Below the pieces are notes generated by a model. That model ran no database searches and was not told the DNA's origin. It worked only from the letters and a program-made list of their open reading frames with translations. Below, piece after piece: positions 41,253 to 49,099 of a DNA stretch of 64,000 bases; within the stretch, counting starts at the first letter, position 1; each line of letters opens with the position of its first letter. The position numbers and the translations under genes are program-made. The stretch is from NCBI GenBank assembly GCA_963740255.1, contig CAVUDO010000002.1, positions 2,262,922-2,326,921 of the forward strand, read 5' to 3'. This stretch comes from CAVUDO01 sp963740255. GTDB taxonomy: Bacteria > Actinomycetota > Actinomycetes > Mycobacteriales > Cryptosporangiaceae.

Positions 41253-42434
41253 TCAGAGGGTTGTGGCCAGGGTGTCGATCAGGCGGTCGACGTCGGCCGG
41301 GGTCACGTGCAGGTGCGGTGCGACCCGCAGAGAATCGCCGCGCATCGCCGCGAAGCAGTTCGCCTGCGCCAGGACGGGCAGGACCCGTTCGCGGGCGTCC
41401 ACGGGCAGGCGCAGCCCCAGCAGGTGCGGGCCGCGTGGCGCGCCGTCGCTGGCGTCGAGGCCCAGGGATGCGGCGCGTCGGGTGATGTCGGCGGTCACCT
41501 GGTTCAGGCTGGCGGCGATGCGCTCCACGCCCCAGGCGAGAAGCTGCTCCAGTGCGGCAACGGCCATCGGGGTCAGCTCGAACAGCGTGCGGGCGCCCTG
41601 GTCGTACCGGCGCGCGCCCGGCTGGTAGTCGTCGCGGTAGTCGACCAGGCGGGCGAAGTCCTCGGCACCGCCCCGTGCGATCCAGTTCTCCTCCAGCGGC
41701 TCGCCCTGCCGGTGTTCCGGCGCCACCCACAGGTAGCTGCGTCCGAACGGGCCGAGCAGCCACTTGTAACCCACGCTGACGACGAAGTCCGGGCGCAGGT
41801 CGGCCACGTCCAGCGGCATCGCGCCGAGCGACTGGCTGGCGTCGACGACCAGCCGGGCACCGACCTGCCGGCTGCGCGCCGCCACCAGGCCGAGATCGAC
41901 AAGCGCCCCGTCGGTCCAGTGCACGTTCGGCACGGAGACGACGCCGACCCGCTCGTCGAGCGCGCCGACCACGGCGTCGGTCCACGTCTGCCCCGCCTCC
42001 CGGGTCACCGTGTGGATCTCCGCGCCGGTCTGCGCCGCCAGCCGTCGCCAGGTGTAGATCCCCGACGGGTACTCCTCGGCGAGCACGACGATCCGCTGGT
42101 CCGCGTCGAGGGGGAGGTTGCGGGCGGCGACGGCGAAGCCGTAGCTGGTCGCCGGCACCATGGCCACGCCGTCCGCGTCGCCGCCGACGAACCTGGCGAA
42201 CAGGCCGCGCAACCGTTCGACGCCCGCGAACCAGTCCTCGCCGCGCACCTTCCAGGGCTGTGCCCGCTGGGCCAGCGCCGCCTCGCCGGCGGCGCGGACC
42301 GCTCGCAGGATCGGCGAGAGGCTGGCCGTGTTGAAGTACGCCACCTCCTCGGGAACGTCGAACGCTGCCCGCCGCACCCCGAGACCTGCCACCCCGCCCG
42401 GCGCGGACGCCGCCGCCGTTCCGTCAGCTGCCAT
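41253..42434 (-). CDS. class V aminotransferase (PLP-dependent)
   Basis: A 393-residue fold-type I PLP enzyme of the class V (NifS/isopenicillin epimerase-like) group. Visible landmarks are YFNTASLSP near the start, the ARLVVDASQSLGAMPLD Asp that holds the PLP nitrogen, the PLP-lysine segment VSVGYKWLLGPFG, and GRSYLWVAPE. The enzyme could be an aminotransferase, desulfurase or epimerase; no catalytic Cys loop typical of desulfurases is seen, so a sulfur role is not claimed. The ATG at 42434 is preferred; 42452 is also possible. It is divergent from the cupin gene. Confidence 0.8.
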   Translation of the reverse strand: MAADGTAAASAPGGVAGLGVRRAAFDVPEEVAYFNTASLSPILRAVRAAGEAALAQRAQPWKVRGEDWFAGVERLRGLFARFVGGDADGVAMVPATSYGFAVAARNLPLDADQRIVVLAEEYPSGIYTWRRLAAQTGAEIHTVTREAGQTWTDAVVGALDERVGVVSVPNVHWTDGALVDLGLVAARSRQVGARLVVDASQSLGAMPLDVADLRPDFVVSVGYKWLLGPFGRSYLWVAPEHRQGEPLEENWIARGGAEDFARLVDYRDDYQPGARRYDQGARTLFELTPMAVAALEQLLAWGVERIAASLNQVTADITRRAASLGLDASDGAPRGPHLLGLRLPVDARERVLPVLAQANCFAAMRGDSLRVAPHLHVTPADVDRLIDTLATTL

Positions 42435-42485
42435 GAGCCGATCCCACCACATCGCACCGACAAGGTCGCCCGACGAACCCGCCGG

Positions 42486-42491
42486 TAGCGT
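42486..42491 (+). promoter_or_regulatory. -10 hexamer TAGCGT upstream of the cupin gene
   Basis: TAGCGT ends 7 nt before the ATG at 42499, and the intervening bases are GGGAGGC. The start could therefore be read from a leaderless transcript or by a ribosome site. Confidence 0.4.
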
Positions 42492-42498
42492 GGGAGGC

Positions 42499-42855
42499 AT
42501 GGCGGGTATCGGCATCGACGGGAAGCTGGCACAGATTGCCGAGCACTGGTCGCCCAGGACCGTGGCGACAGTCAACGACTACGACATCCGACTCGTGAAG
42601 GTGCTGGGCGAGTTCGTCCGGCACCGGCACGCCGAGTCCGACGAGTTCTTCCTCGTGATCGAGGGCGAGCTGACGATCCGGATGGACGAAGGCGACGTGA
42701 CGCTCGGACCCGGAGAGCTGTACGTGGTGCCCCGCGGGGTCCACCACCAGCCCTGTGCCGCCGCCGAGACGTCGGTTCTGCTGTTCGAGCCCAGCGACAT
42801 CGTCAACACCGGCGACGCCGGCGGTGCGCTGACGGCCGAGCGGGTCGAGATCTGA
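42499..42855 (+). CDS. cupin domain protein
   Basis: A 118-residue single-domain cupin. The two cupin motifs are present: RHRHAESDEFFLVIEGELTIRMD with metal-binding His/Glu residues and GPGELYVVPRGVHHQPCAAAE with the second His. Small cupins of this type bind a metal and may be isomerases, dioxygenases or regulators; nothing here fixes the role. A possible operon with the remnant and ATP-grasp gene downstream is suggested by the two-base gap. Confidence 0.85.
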   Translation: MAGIGIDGKLAQIAEHWSPRTVATVNDYDIRLVKVLGEFVRHRHAESDEFFLVIEGELTIRMDEGDVTLGPGELYVVPRGVHHQPCAAAETSVLLFEPSDIVNTGDAGGALTAERVEI

Positions 42856-42856
42856 C

Positions 42857-43066
42857 GTGCCGACGTTCTCCTCCGCCGCCGGGACGGAGCTGCACTACGT
42901 GCTGGTCGGCGACGGCCCGGCGCTGGTGCACCAACCGGGATGGTTCCCCGCCCCGCCGGTCCGTTGGCTGCCCGGCTGCGGCCGCTTCCCCTGGCTGAAC
43001 GACCCGGCCGGCGTCGCGTCGGCCGTGGAAGACGCTCTCGGAGAGCACCAGGACGGGCGTCGATGA
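42857..43066 (+). pseudogene. alpha/beta hydrolase remnant with internal deletion
   Basis: A 69-codon frame that starts like an alpha/beta hydrolase (TFSSAAGTELHYVLVGDGPALV) and ends like the C-terminus of one (GCGRFPWLNDPAGVASAVEDALG), without the roughly 200 residues between, including the nucleophile Ser. An in-frame deletion of the centre is the simplest explanation. The gene still overlaps the ATP-grasp start (ATGA), so the remnant may persist because its translation feeds the next gene. Confidence 0.6.
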
Positions 43067-43953
43067 GCGCGATCGCGTTGGCCACCGCCGCCGAGCGGGC
43101 CGAGTTGCACGACGACGACAAGCTCGGGCTGGCCGCGCTGCGAGCACTCGGTGTCGACGCGGAGCCCGCGGTCTGGGACGACCCCGCGGTCGACTGGGCC
43201 CGCTACGACCTGGTGGTGATCCGGTCCACCTGGGACTACATCGCCCGCCGGGACGCCTTCCTGGCCTGGGCCGACGCGCTGCCGCGGCTGGCGAACCCGG
43301 CGGCCGTCGTGCGCTGGAACACCGACAAGCGCTACCTGGAGAGCCTCGCCGCAGCCGGCGTACCGGTGGTCCCGACCCGCTGGTCCGTCCCGGACGCCCC
43401 CGCGGGCGCGCTGCCCGGGAGCGGCGAGTGGGTGGTCAAGCCGGCGGTCAGCGCGGGCGCGACCGACACCGCGCGGTACCGCCTCGACGACGCCACCCAC
43501 CGCACCCGGGCCGCCGCGCACGTGGACGCGCTGCTCGCCGCCGGCCGGGTGGCGATGCTCCAGCCCTACCTCGACGCCGTGGACTCGGCCGGCGAGACCG
43601 CACTGGTCTACCTCGGCGGCCGGTACAGCCACGCGGTCCGCAAGGCTCCGATACTCGGCGCACCGTCCGGCCCGCCCGCGGACGCGGAGGCACTGTTCCG
43701 GGACGGGTGGATCACGCCGCGGGAGCCGTCCGCCGCCGAGCGCGAGATCGGTGCCCGGGTGCTCGACGTCCTGCCGAGCCTGGTTCCCGAGGCCGCGTCG
43801 CTCTGTTACGCCCGCGTCGACCTGGTCCCCGGCCCGGGCGGCACTCCCGTGCTGCTGGAGCTGGAACTCACCGAGCCGTCCCTGTTCCTGGGATACGACG
43901 ACGGCGCCGCCGCCCGTTTCGCCGCCGCCGTCCTCGCCAGCCGCGACGCCTGA
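43063..43953 (+). CDS. ATP-grasp domain protein
   Basis: A 296-residue ATP-grasp enzyme. The N-terminal domain has VVIRSTWDYIARRDAFLAW, the ATP-binding part has GEWVVKPAVSAGATDTARY with the ATP-contacting Lys, and the metal-binding Glu residues are in TPVLLELELTEPSLFLGY. It resembles the RimK/glutathione synthase-like ligases that join an amine to a carboxylate. The substrate is unknown. The start overlaps the hydrolase remnant by four bases, and the cupin gene lies upstream. Confidence 0.78.
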   Translation: MSAIALATAAERAELHDDDKLGLAALRALGVDAEPAVWDDPAVDWARYDLVVIRSTWDYIARRDAFLAWADALPRLANPAAVVRWNTDKRYLESLAAAGVPVVPTRWSVPDAPAGALPGSGEWVVKPAVSAGATDTARYRLDDATHRTRAAAHVDALLAAGRVAMLQPYLDAVDSAGETALVYLGGRYSHAVRKAPILGAPSGPPADAEALFRDGWITPREPSAAEREIGARVLDVLPSLVPEAASLCYARVDLVPGPGGTPVLLELELTEPSLFLGYDDGAAARFAAAVLASRDA

Positions 43954-44098
43954 GTCACCTCGGCGGCGTCCACGAGAACGTCCGGGGCGGCCGCGGCCCA
44001 CCCGGCCCGCGGTCTGTGGACGAGATGCCCGGCCGACTCCGCTCGGGCGTAATCTGAGAGCGCGCGCGCAGAGAACCGAGAGGTTGAGGAGGGTGGAA

Positions 44099-44683
44099 GT
44101 GACAGCGACACAGGACTGGCTCCACCCCCCGGCCGGCGGATGGACCGTCGAGCACCTCGAGGCCCTGCCCGACGACGGCTACCGTCGCGAGCTGATCGAC
44201 GGAGTCCTGCACATGTCACCCAGCCCCACTCGCGGCCACCAGCAGATCGCCGGCCGCCTCATGGCGGCGCTCTATGAGATCTGCCCGGACGACTTCGACG
44301 TCACCCAGGGCGTCGAGGTGCGCATCGACCGGTACAACAGCTTGATCCCCGATGTGCTGGTCACCACCGCGCACGCCGCGACCCGGAACCCCTCGCGCTA
44401 CCAGACGCACGAGGTCTTGCTGGCCGTCGAGGTCGTCTCGCCGAGTTCCAAGGTCACCGACCGGGCCACCAAGCCCGCGATGTACGCCGAGGCGGGCATC
44501 CCGTCGTACTGGCGCATCGAGACGCACCCGTCGCTGGTCGTCCACACCTACCGGCTCGACCCGAGGCGCCACGCGTACGACGCCCCGGAGGCCCACGCCG
44601 ACGTGCTCACCGTGACCGAGCCGTGGCCTGTCGACCTTCCGCTCTCCGCGTTCGCCCCCCGGCCCCGGCAGGGCTCGTCGTAG
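44099..44683 (+). CDS. Uma2 family endonuclease
   Basis: A 194-residue protein of the Uma2 (DUF820) group, a PD-(D/E)XK nuclease fold found widely in actinobacteria and cyanobacteria, of uncertain role. Core features are DDGYRRELIDGVLHMSPSPT, the catalytic-site Asp in IPDVLVTT, then EVLLAVEVVSPSSKVTDRATKPAMYAEAGIPSYW, where Glu, Lys and Tyr complete the signature. GAGGAGG precedes the GTG at 44099 by six bases, which decides the start over 44093. It stands alone. Confidence 0.85.
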   Translation: MTATQDWLHPPAGGWTVEHLEALPDDGYRRELIDGVLHMSPSPTRGHQQIAGRLMAALYEICPDDFDVTQGVEVRIDRYNSLIPDVLVTTAHAATRNPSRYQTHEVLLAVEVVSPSSKVTDRATKPAMYAEAGIPSYWRIETHPSLVVHTYRLDPRRHAYDAPEAHADVLTVTEPWPVDLPLSAFAPRPRQGSS

Positions 44684-44730
44684 TCCAGCGCCGCCAGCCT
44701 CAGGTACGTGCGGGCAGACGGGTTTCGACC

Positions 44731-44900
44731 TCAGTACGGCTCCGACGAACGCCTCACGCGCCGCGCGCCGGCTCGGCGACGCGCGGCGTACCCTTCCAGC
44801 AGCTCGGCGACGGTCACCGCGGCGATCGCGACATCGTCCTGGTCACCGATCACGAGGTCGAGTCTGATTATCCGATTCTGCCGCTCTCCGCTCCTCGCTG
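44731..44900 (-). pseudogene. PIN-domain (VapC-type) toxin remnant
   Basis: On the minus strand a stretch of about 55 codons reads IRLDLVIGDQDDVAIAAVTVAELLEG and then ends after an Arg-rich tail. The VAIAAVTVAELLEG core is a PIN-domain strand-helix that carries a conserved acidic residue. The N-terminal DTS strand and the rest of the domain are missing, so this is a fragment of a VapC-like gene. No antitoxin is recognisable. Confidence 0.45.
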
Positions 44901-45060
44901 AGAGCTGGGGAAGCAACCGGCTACGCCCCTCCCCGGCGCGCCACGGATCCCGGTGACCGGGCGGGAGCGGGGGGTCCACGGAGCGTGGTCGGACGCCTTC
45001 TCCTATCGTTCAGGCAGGCGTACTCGGCTTCGCCGCACCAGGAGAGGACCACGGGCGTTC

Positions 45061-45324
45061 ATGTCGTCGCAGCTCATGCAGGTCAGGCAGCAGGTCACCG
45101 CGTTGGCCGGGGACGCCGAGTCGATGGCCGGCGTGCTGGCCGGCCTCCGGCAACGGTTCAGCCAGGCCGCCGGACAGGTCCAGGTGACGATCGGAGGTTC
45201 GGCCCGCCAGGCCGACCGGACGATCGTCGCGTCGTTCCACGCCGCCGAGAAGGAACTCGAGGAGGCCATCGCCGCGCTGCGGCAGGCGTCCGCCGAGGGC
45301 AAGAAGTTCGCCGCGTCGCTCTAG
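45061..45324 (+). CDS. small helical protein of the FtsK/EccC-like operon
   Basis: An 87-residue, nearly all-helical protein with two helices (LMQVRQQVTALAGDAESMAGVLAGLRQRF and an EKELEEAIAALRQASAEGKKF stretch) joined by a Gly/Ser turn, a helical-hairpin outline like that of WXG100 proteins but without a WxG motif. No signal peptide or membrane helix is seen. It is the first gene of a three-gene set with a large FtsK/EccC-like ATPase and a coiled-coil membrane protein. A TATCGT hexamer at about 45005 may drive the set. Function not recognised; a substrate or adaptor of the ATPase is a guess. Start ATG 45061, or 45076. Confidence 0.65.
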   Translation: MSSQLMQVRQQVTALAGDAESMAGVLAGLRQRFSQAAGQVQVTIGGSARQADRTIVASFHAAEKELEEAIAALRQASAEGKKFAASL

Positions 45325-45430
45325 CCCGGGGGGCCGCCCGTTCCACCTGTCGGGCAGCGCCTTCCGCACCCGCTCCACGTCGGCGAGGATTTCCTCCGAG
45401 CCGTCCGCCACACCTGGGAGACCCCGAGGC

Positions 45431-48430
45431 ATGACTGCCCACCGCACCCGGTCGTCCGGTTCGGGCACCGGTGAACCGCCCCGCTGGTGGGAGGACGTCG
45501 TCCGGCGGTTGCGGGAGTTCGGGCTGTCCGGGGCGGCTGCCGCAGCGGCGAACGCACCCGGCCGGCCGCGTTCGCACCGCGCCGGACGCCCGGAGGGCGG
45601 TGCCGAACCGCCGGCGGGTTCCCCCCGGCAGGGCACGCCGGCCCACGACGTCACGGTGGCCGAGGAGGAGCAGTGGGTGCGCACCACGTTCCTCCGGCTG
45701 CGCGGCACCGCCGACGCGGTGCTGGCCGCCGCGGACGCGGGGGGGAGCGCGGCCACCGGGGCTTACCACGTGGCCGAACGGGACGCCGCCCGCCGCACCC
45801 ACCGCACCGGCACCCGGGCCCAGGCCGACGCGGCACAGGCGTACGAGCAGACCCGGTCCGTCCTGCTGGACCGCACCCAGCGGCTGGCACCGTGGCTGGC
45901 CGGGGCCCCGTGGGGCAACGCGTTCTGGCGGTCGGCCGACTGGCTCGGACAGGGCCACGCGCGGTACGTCCGGGTCGGCTCGTTCCACCTGCCCGGCGCG
46001 GCTCCGGAGGGCAGCACGGACGACCTCCCCGTCCTGGTGCCGCTGCTCGACGGCGGCAACCTGACGCTGGTCGCCGACGGCGCGGTCGACAACACCTGGC
46101 CGTTCGACACCGTCCACGGCGTGCTGCTGCGGACGTTCGCCGCCGTGCCGGCCGGACGGCTGGAGGTGGTCGTCTTCGACCCCCGCATCCGGGGGGTGGC
46201 GAGCCCCTTCGCCGGCCTGCGCAAGTACGGCAACGACCTGCTCGGCGACCCGCTCGCCACCGCGGGCGAGCTGACCGCGCGCCTGGTCCAGCTCCGCGCC
46301 GCCGTGACCCGGGTGGCCGAGATGGCCGGCGCGCACGGCGTCGGCAACCTCGGCGAGCTGACGGACGTGACCAAGGTGCAGCCCGAGCCGTACCGGCTGC
46401 TGGTGGTCTGCGACTACCCGTACGGCGTCGACGCGGCGGCCCAGGACGAGTTGCTGCGGCTGGTCGAGGGCGGCCCGCGGCGGGGCGTGTCGCTGCTCGT
46501 CCACCACGACCCGTCGGTCACGCCCGAGCACGAGGTCGACCCGGCGGCGCTGCTCGCCCACTCCACGGTGATGCGCGGGACGAACGCCGCCGCCCGGGTG
46601 AACGTCCTCCCCGACGTCACCGTCCGGCCGGACTCCGGGCCGCCCCGCGCGCTGGTGGACACCGTCGCCAGCCAGGTCGCCGAGGCCGCGTGGCGGGGTG
46701 CCGCGCCGACGGTGGACTTCGAGAGCCTGATCCCCGACGCCGACCACCTCTGGACCGAGAACACCGTGGAGGGCATGACCGCCCGGATCGGCCGCTCCGG
46801 CCTGGACACCGCGTCCATCGAGCTGCGCGGGTCGGACCCGGCGCTGCCGAACGTGCTGATCGGCGGCGCGTCCGGCCAGGGCAAGTCCAACCTGCTGCTG
46901 GTGATGCTGCACTCGATCGCGGCCAGCCTGCCGCCCGAGGAGGTCGCCATGTACCTCCTGGACTACAAGGACGGCCTCGAGTTCGACCGGCTCGGCCCCC
47001 GGCCCGGCAAGCCGTGGGGGCTGCCGCACGCCAAGGTGCTGGGCCTGGAGGGCGACCGTCCGTTCGGCCTGTCCGTGCTGCGGCACCTGGACAACGAGTT
47101 CCGGTCCCGGGCCGAGCTGCTGCGCGAGGCCGGCCACAGCAACCTCGGCTCCTACCGCGCGGCGTTCCCCGACCGGGTGCTGCCCCGGCTGCTGCTGGTG
47201 ATCGACGAGTTCCAGATGCTGGTGGCCGAGGACGACGCGGTGGGCCGCGAGTCGATCGCGATCCTGGAGACGCTGGCCCGGCGGGGCCGCGCGGTGGGGG
47301 TCCACCTGGTGCTCGCCTCGCAGACCCTCTCGGGGATCGAGACGCTCAAGACCAAGGAGCGGTCGATCTTCGGCCAGTTCCCCTGGCGGCTCTCGCTCAA
47401 GACCGAGTCGAGCGAGTCCGAGGCGGTGCTCGGGCCGGGCAACACCGAGGCGGCCCGGCTGCGGTTCCGGGGCGAGGTGGTGCTGAACTCCGAGTACGGC
47501 GACCCGGAGCACAACCGCCGCGCGGTGGTGGCCTACGCCGACGAGCGGCTGCTCGACGACCTGCGCGAACACCTGTGGAAGAAGGCCGGCGGGCCGCAGC
47601 CGCCCCGGATCTTCTACGCCGCCCGCCCCTCCGACCCCGCCGACCTGCCCCGGGCCCTGACCCGGGTGCTGGCCACGGCACCGGCCACCGACGAGACCCG
47701 GTACGCCTTGCTGGGCCTGCCGGTGGACGTCGACCCGGTGCCGGTGTCGTTCGGGCTGACCGGCGACCCGGGCCGGACGCTGGCCATTCTCGGCGAGGGC
47801 CGGGCGGACGCGTTCGGGCTGTTCGGCTCGATGGTGTGGTCGCTGGCCGCCCAGTACACCGCCGGCGGCGCGGAGTTCGTGGTGCTCGACGCCGCCGGCG
47901 GCGAAGCGGGCTCGGCCGAGACCGACCAGCTCGTCGCCGCGGCCCGGTCCCGCGACCAGCAGGCAACCGTCCACACCGGACCAGCGGTGCCCGGCGCGCT
48001 GTTGGAGCTCGGCAAGCTGGTGGACGCCCGGCTGGCCGAACGGGCCCTCGGCCTGGCCGGACAGCGGCCGGTCTACGTCCTCGGCGTCGGACTGCACCGG
48101 GCCGCGCGGCTCACCCAGTTCGGCGACAACGGCATCGCCCCGGTGGACGGGCTGCGCAAGCTGGTGCGCGACGGCGCGCTGGTGGACGTCTACCTGGTCG
48201 GCTGGTGGAACTCGCTGCGCGTGTTCGGCGAGCACCTGAGCTACGAGCACACCCCGCTGGTCGGCGGGTACGCGTTCCTGCGGACGCCGGAGAGCGACGT
48301 CCAGACCGTGCTCGGGCCGTTCGTGCGGTACACGCCCCAACCGCACCGGGTGCTGTTCTGCGACCTCGGCCACGGCGGCGTCCCGACGCCGGTGGTGCCG
48401 TTCGGCCTGCCCCCGGAGGGAGGACGGTGA
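45431..48430 (+). CDS. FtsK/SpoIIIE-domain ATPase, soluble, EccC-like
   Basis: A 999-residue protein with no membrane segment. A Pro/Gly-rich head is followed by a helical region (VAEEEQWVRTTFLRLRG, TRAQADAAQAYEQTRSV) to about 160. A degenerate RecA-like domain (YVRVGSFHLPG, VHGVLLRTFAAVPAGRLEVVVFDPR) spans about 175-430. The active ATPase has Walker A GGASGQGKSNLLLV (about 477), Walker B LLLVIDEFQMLV (about 590) and a GIHLVLASQ-type sensor (here GVHLVLASQTL). A third, P-loop-less domain (FGLTGDPGRTLAILGEG) follows at about 775. Degenerate-active-degenerate recalls the triple ATPase chain of EccC in type VII secretion, but the membrane part and WXG partner are missing. Overlaps the next gene by four bases. 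Confidence 0.8.
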   Translation: MTAHRTRSSGSGTGEPPRWWEDVVRRLREFGLSGAAAAAANAPGRPRSHRAGRPEGGAEPPAGSPRQGTPAHDVTVAEEEQWVRTTFLRLRGTADAVLAAADAGGSAATGAYHVAERDAARRTHRTGTRAQADAAQAYEQTRSVLLDRTQRLAPWLAGAPWGNAFWRSADWLGQGHARYVRVGSFHLPGAAPEGSTDDLPVLVPLLDGGNLTLVADGAVDNTWPFDTVHGVLLRTFAAVPAGRLEVVVFDPRIRGVASPFAGLRKYGNDLLGDPLATAGELTARLVQLRAAVTRVAEMAGAHGVGNLGELTDVTKVQPEPYRLLVVCDYPYGVDAAAQDELLRLVEGGPRRGVSLLVHHDPSVTPEHEVDPAALLAHSTVMRGTNAAARVNVLPDVTVRPDSGPPRALVDTVASQVAEAAWRGAAPTVDFESLIPDADHLWTENTVEGMTARIGRSGLDTASIELRGSDPALPNVLIGGASGQGKSNLLLVMLHSIAASLPPEEVAMYLLDYKDGLEFDRLGPRPGKPWGLPHAKVLGLEGDRPFGLSVLRHLDNEFRSRAELLREAGHSNLGSYRAAFPDRVLPRLLLVIDEFQMLVAEDDAVGRESIAILETLARRGRAVGVHLVLASQTLSGIETLKTKERSIFGQFPWRLSLKTESSESEAVLGPGNTEAARLRFRGEVVLNSEYGDPEHNRRAVVAYADERLLDDLREHLWKKAGGPQPPRIFYAARPSDPADLPRALTRVLATAPATDETRYALLGLPVDVDPVPVSFGLTGDPGRTLAILGEGRADAFGLFGSMVWSLAAQYTAGGAEFVVLDAAGGEAGSAETDQLVAAARSRDQQATVHTGPAVPGALLELGKLVDARLAERALGLAGQRPVYVLGVGLHRAARLTQFGDNGIAPVDGLRKLVRDGALVDVYLVGWWNSLRVFGEHLSYEHTPLVGGYAFLRTPESDVQTVLGPFVRYTPQPHRVLFCDLGHGGVPTPVVPFGLPPEGGR

Positions 48431-48924
48431 ACACGCCCGCGAACGATCCCGTCTGGGACGACTACCTGCTCTCGGTCAGCGACCTGGCCCGGGTGCCGAG
48501 CCTGGTCGGCGACCGGCGGCAGTCGGCCCGCTCCGAGGAGGACGCCGCCCTGCACCGCGCCCGCACCGCCCTGGACGCGGCGCTGACCCGGTGCCAGGAG
48601 TGGCGCACCCACGCGCAGCGGGCGGTGGCCACCGGCGAGGCCCGACTGGTCGCGGCGAAGCTGCTGCTGCCGGACGCCGCCGAGGCCCCGACGATCACCT
48701 CCGAGACCCCCGAGCCGCTGGTGGAGTCGCTGGCCCTGCTCGAACAGAAGCTCGACAACGACCTGCTCAAACTGGAGGACGCCCGGCGGCACGCGAAGCA
48801 GGAGGCCCTGGAGCGGGCGGCCGACGCCCAGCGCCGCGCGGAGACGATGCGGCAGCTCTACAAGATCGGCGCGGCCATCGCGGGAATCATCCTCTTCGCC
48901 ATCCTGCTGGGCACCCTCTTCTGA
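48427..48924 (+). CDS. coiled-coil protein with C-terminal membrane anchor
   Basis: A 165-residue protein. Residues 30-145 are helical and charged with coiled-coil heptads (ALHRARTALDAALTRCQEW, LLEQKLDNDLLKLEDARRHAKQEALERAADAQRRAE). The last 25 residues (IGAAIAGIILFAILLGTLF) make one membrane helix right at the C-terminus, so the protein is tail-anchored with the coiled coil in the cytoplasm. Its GTG overlaps the ATPase stop, and a strong terminator hairpin follows. It could tether the soluble ATPase to the membrane; no family is recognised. Confidence 0.72.
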   Translation: MNTPANDPVWDDYLLSVSDLARVPSLVGDRRQSARSEEDAALHRARTALDAALTRCQEWRTHAQRAVATGEARLVAAKLLLPDAAEAPTITSETPEPLVESLALLEQKLDNDLLKLEDARRHAKQEALERAADAQRRAETMRQLYKIGAAIAGIILFAILLGTLF

Positions 48925-48933
48925 CCCCAACCC

Positions 48934-48960
48934 GTCGCTCGCCGCCCGGCGGCGAGCGAC
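48934..48960 (+). terminator. hairpin terminator of the FtsK/EccC-like operon
   Basis: GTCGCTCGCCGC (48934-48945) pairs perfectly with GCGGCGAGCGAC (48949-48960) over a three-base loop, ten bases after the last stop. A 12-bp GC stem is a strong terminator even without a T run, and it separates the three-gene set from the helicase gene. Confidence 0.7.
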
Positions 48961-49099
48961 AGAACCACGAGTGAGCCATACCGGGCGGCTGCCCCGCTGT
49001 CGAACGGGAGCGCGTCGGAGGTGGCCGCCGTTCGTCCCCGGACCCTCCTGGGCTGAGCCGGTCCTCAGACGAAGCGGGATTTCGTGGCACGATCACCCG

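Noticed and set aside
45061..45324. Small operon gene as a true WXG100/ESX substrate
   Set aside because: Size and helical layout fit, but the WxG turn and a C-terminal secretion motif are absent.
45158..48373. A 1,071-codon minus-strand frame opposite the FtsK/EccC-like ATPase
   Set aside because: It is antisense to a gene with intact ATPase motifs, and its protein is His/Arg/Gln-rich with no domain.
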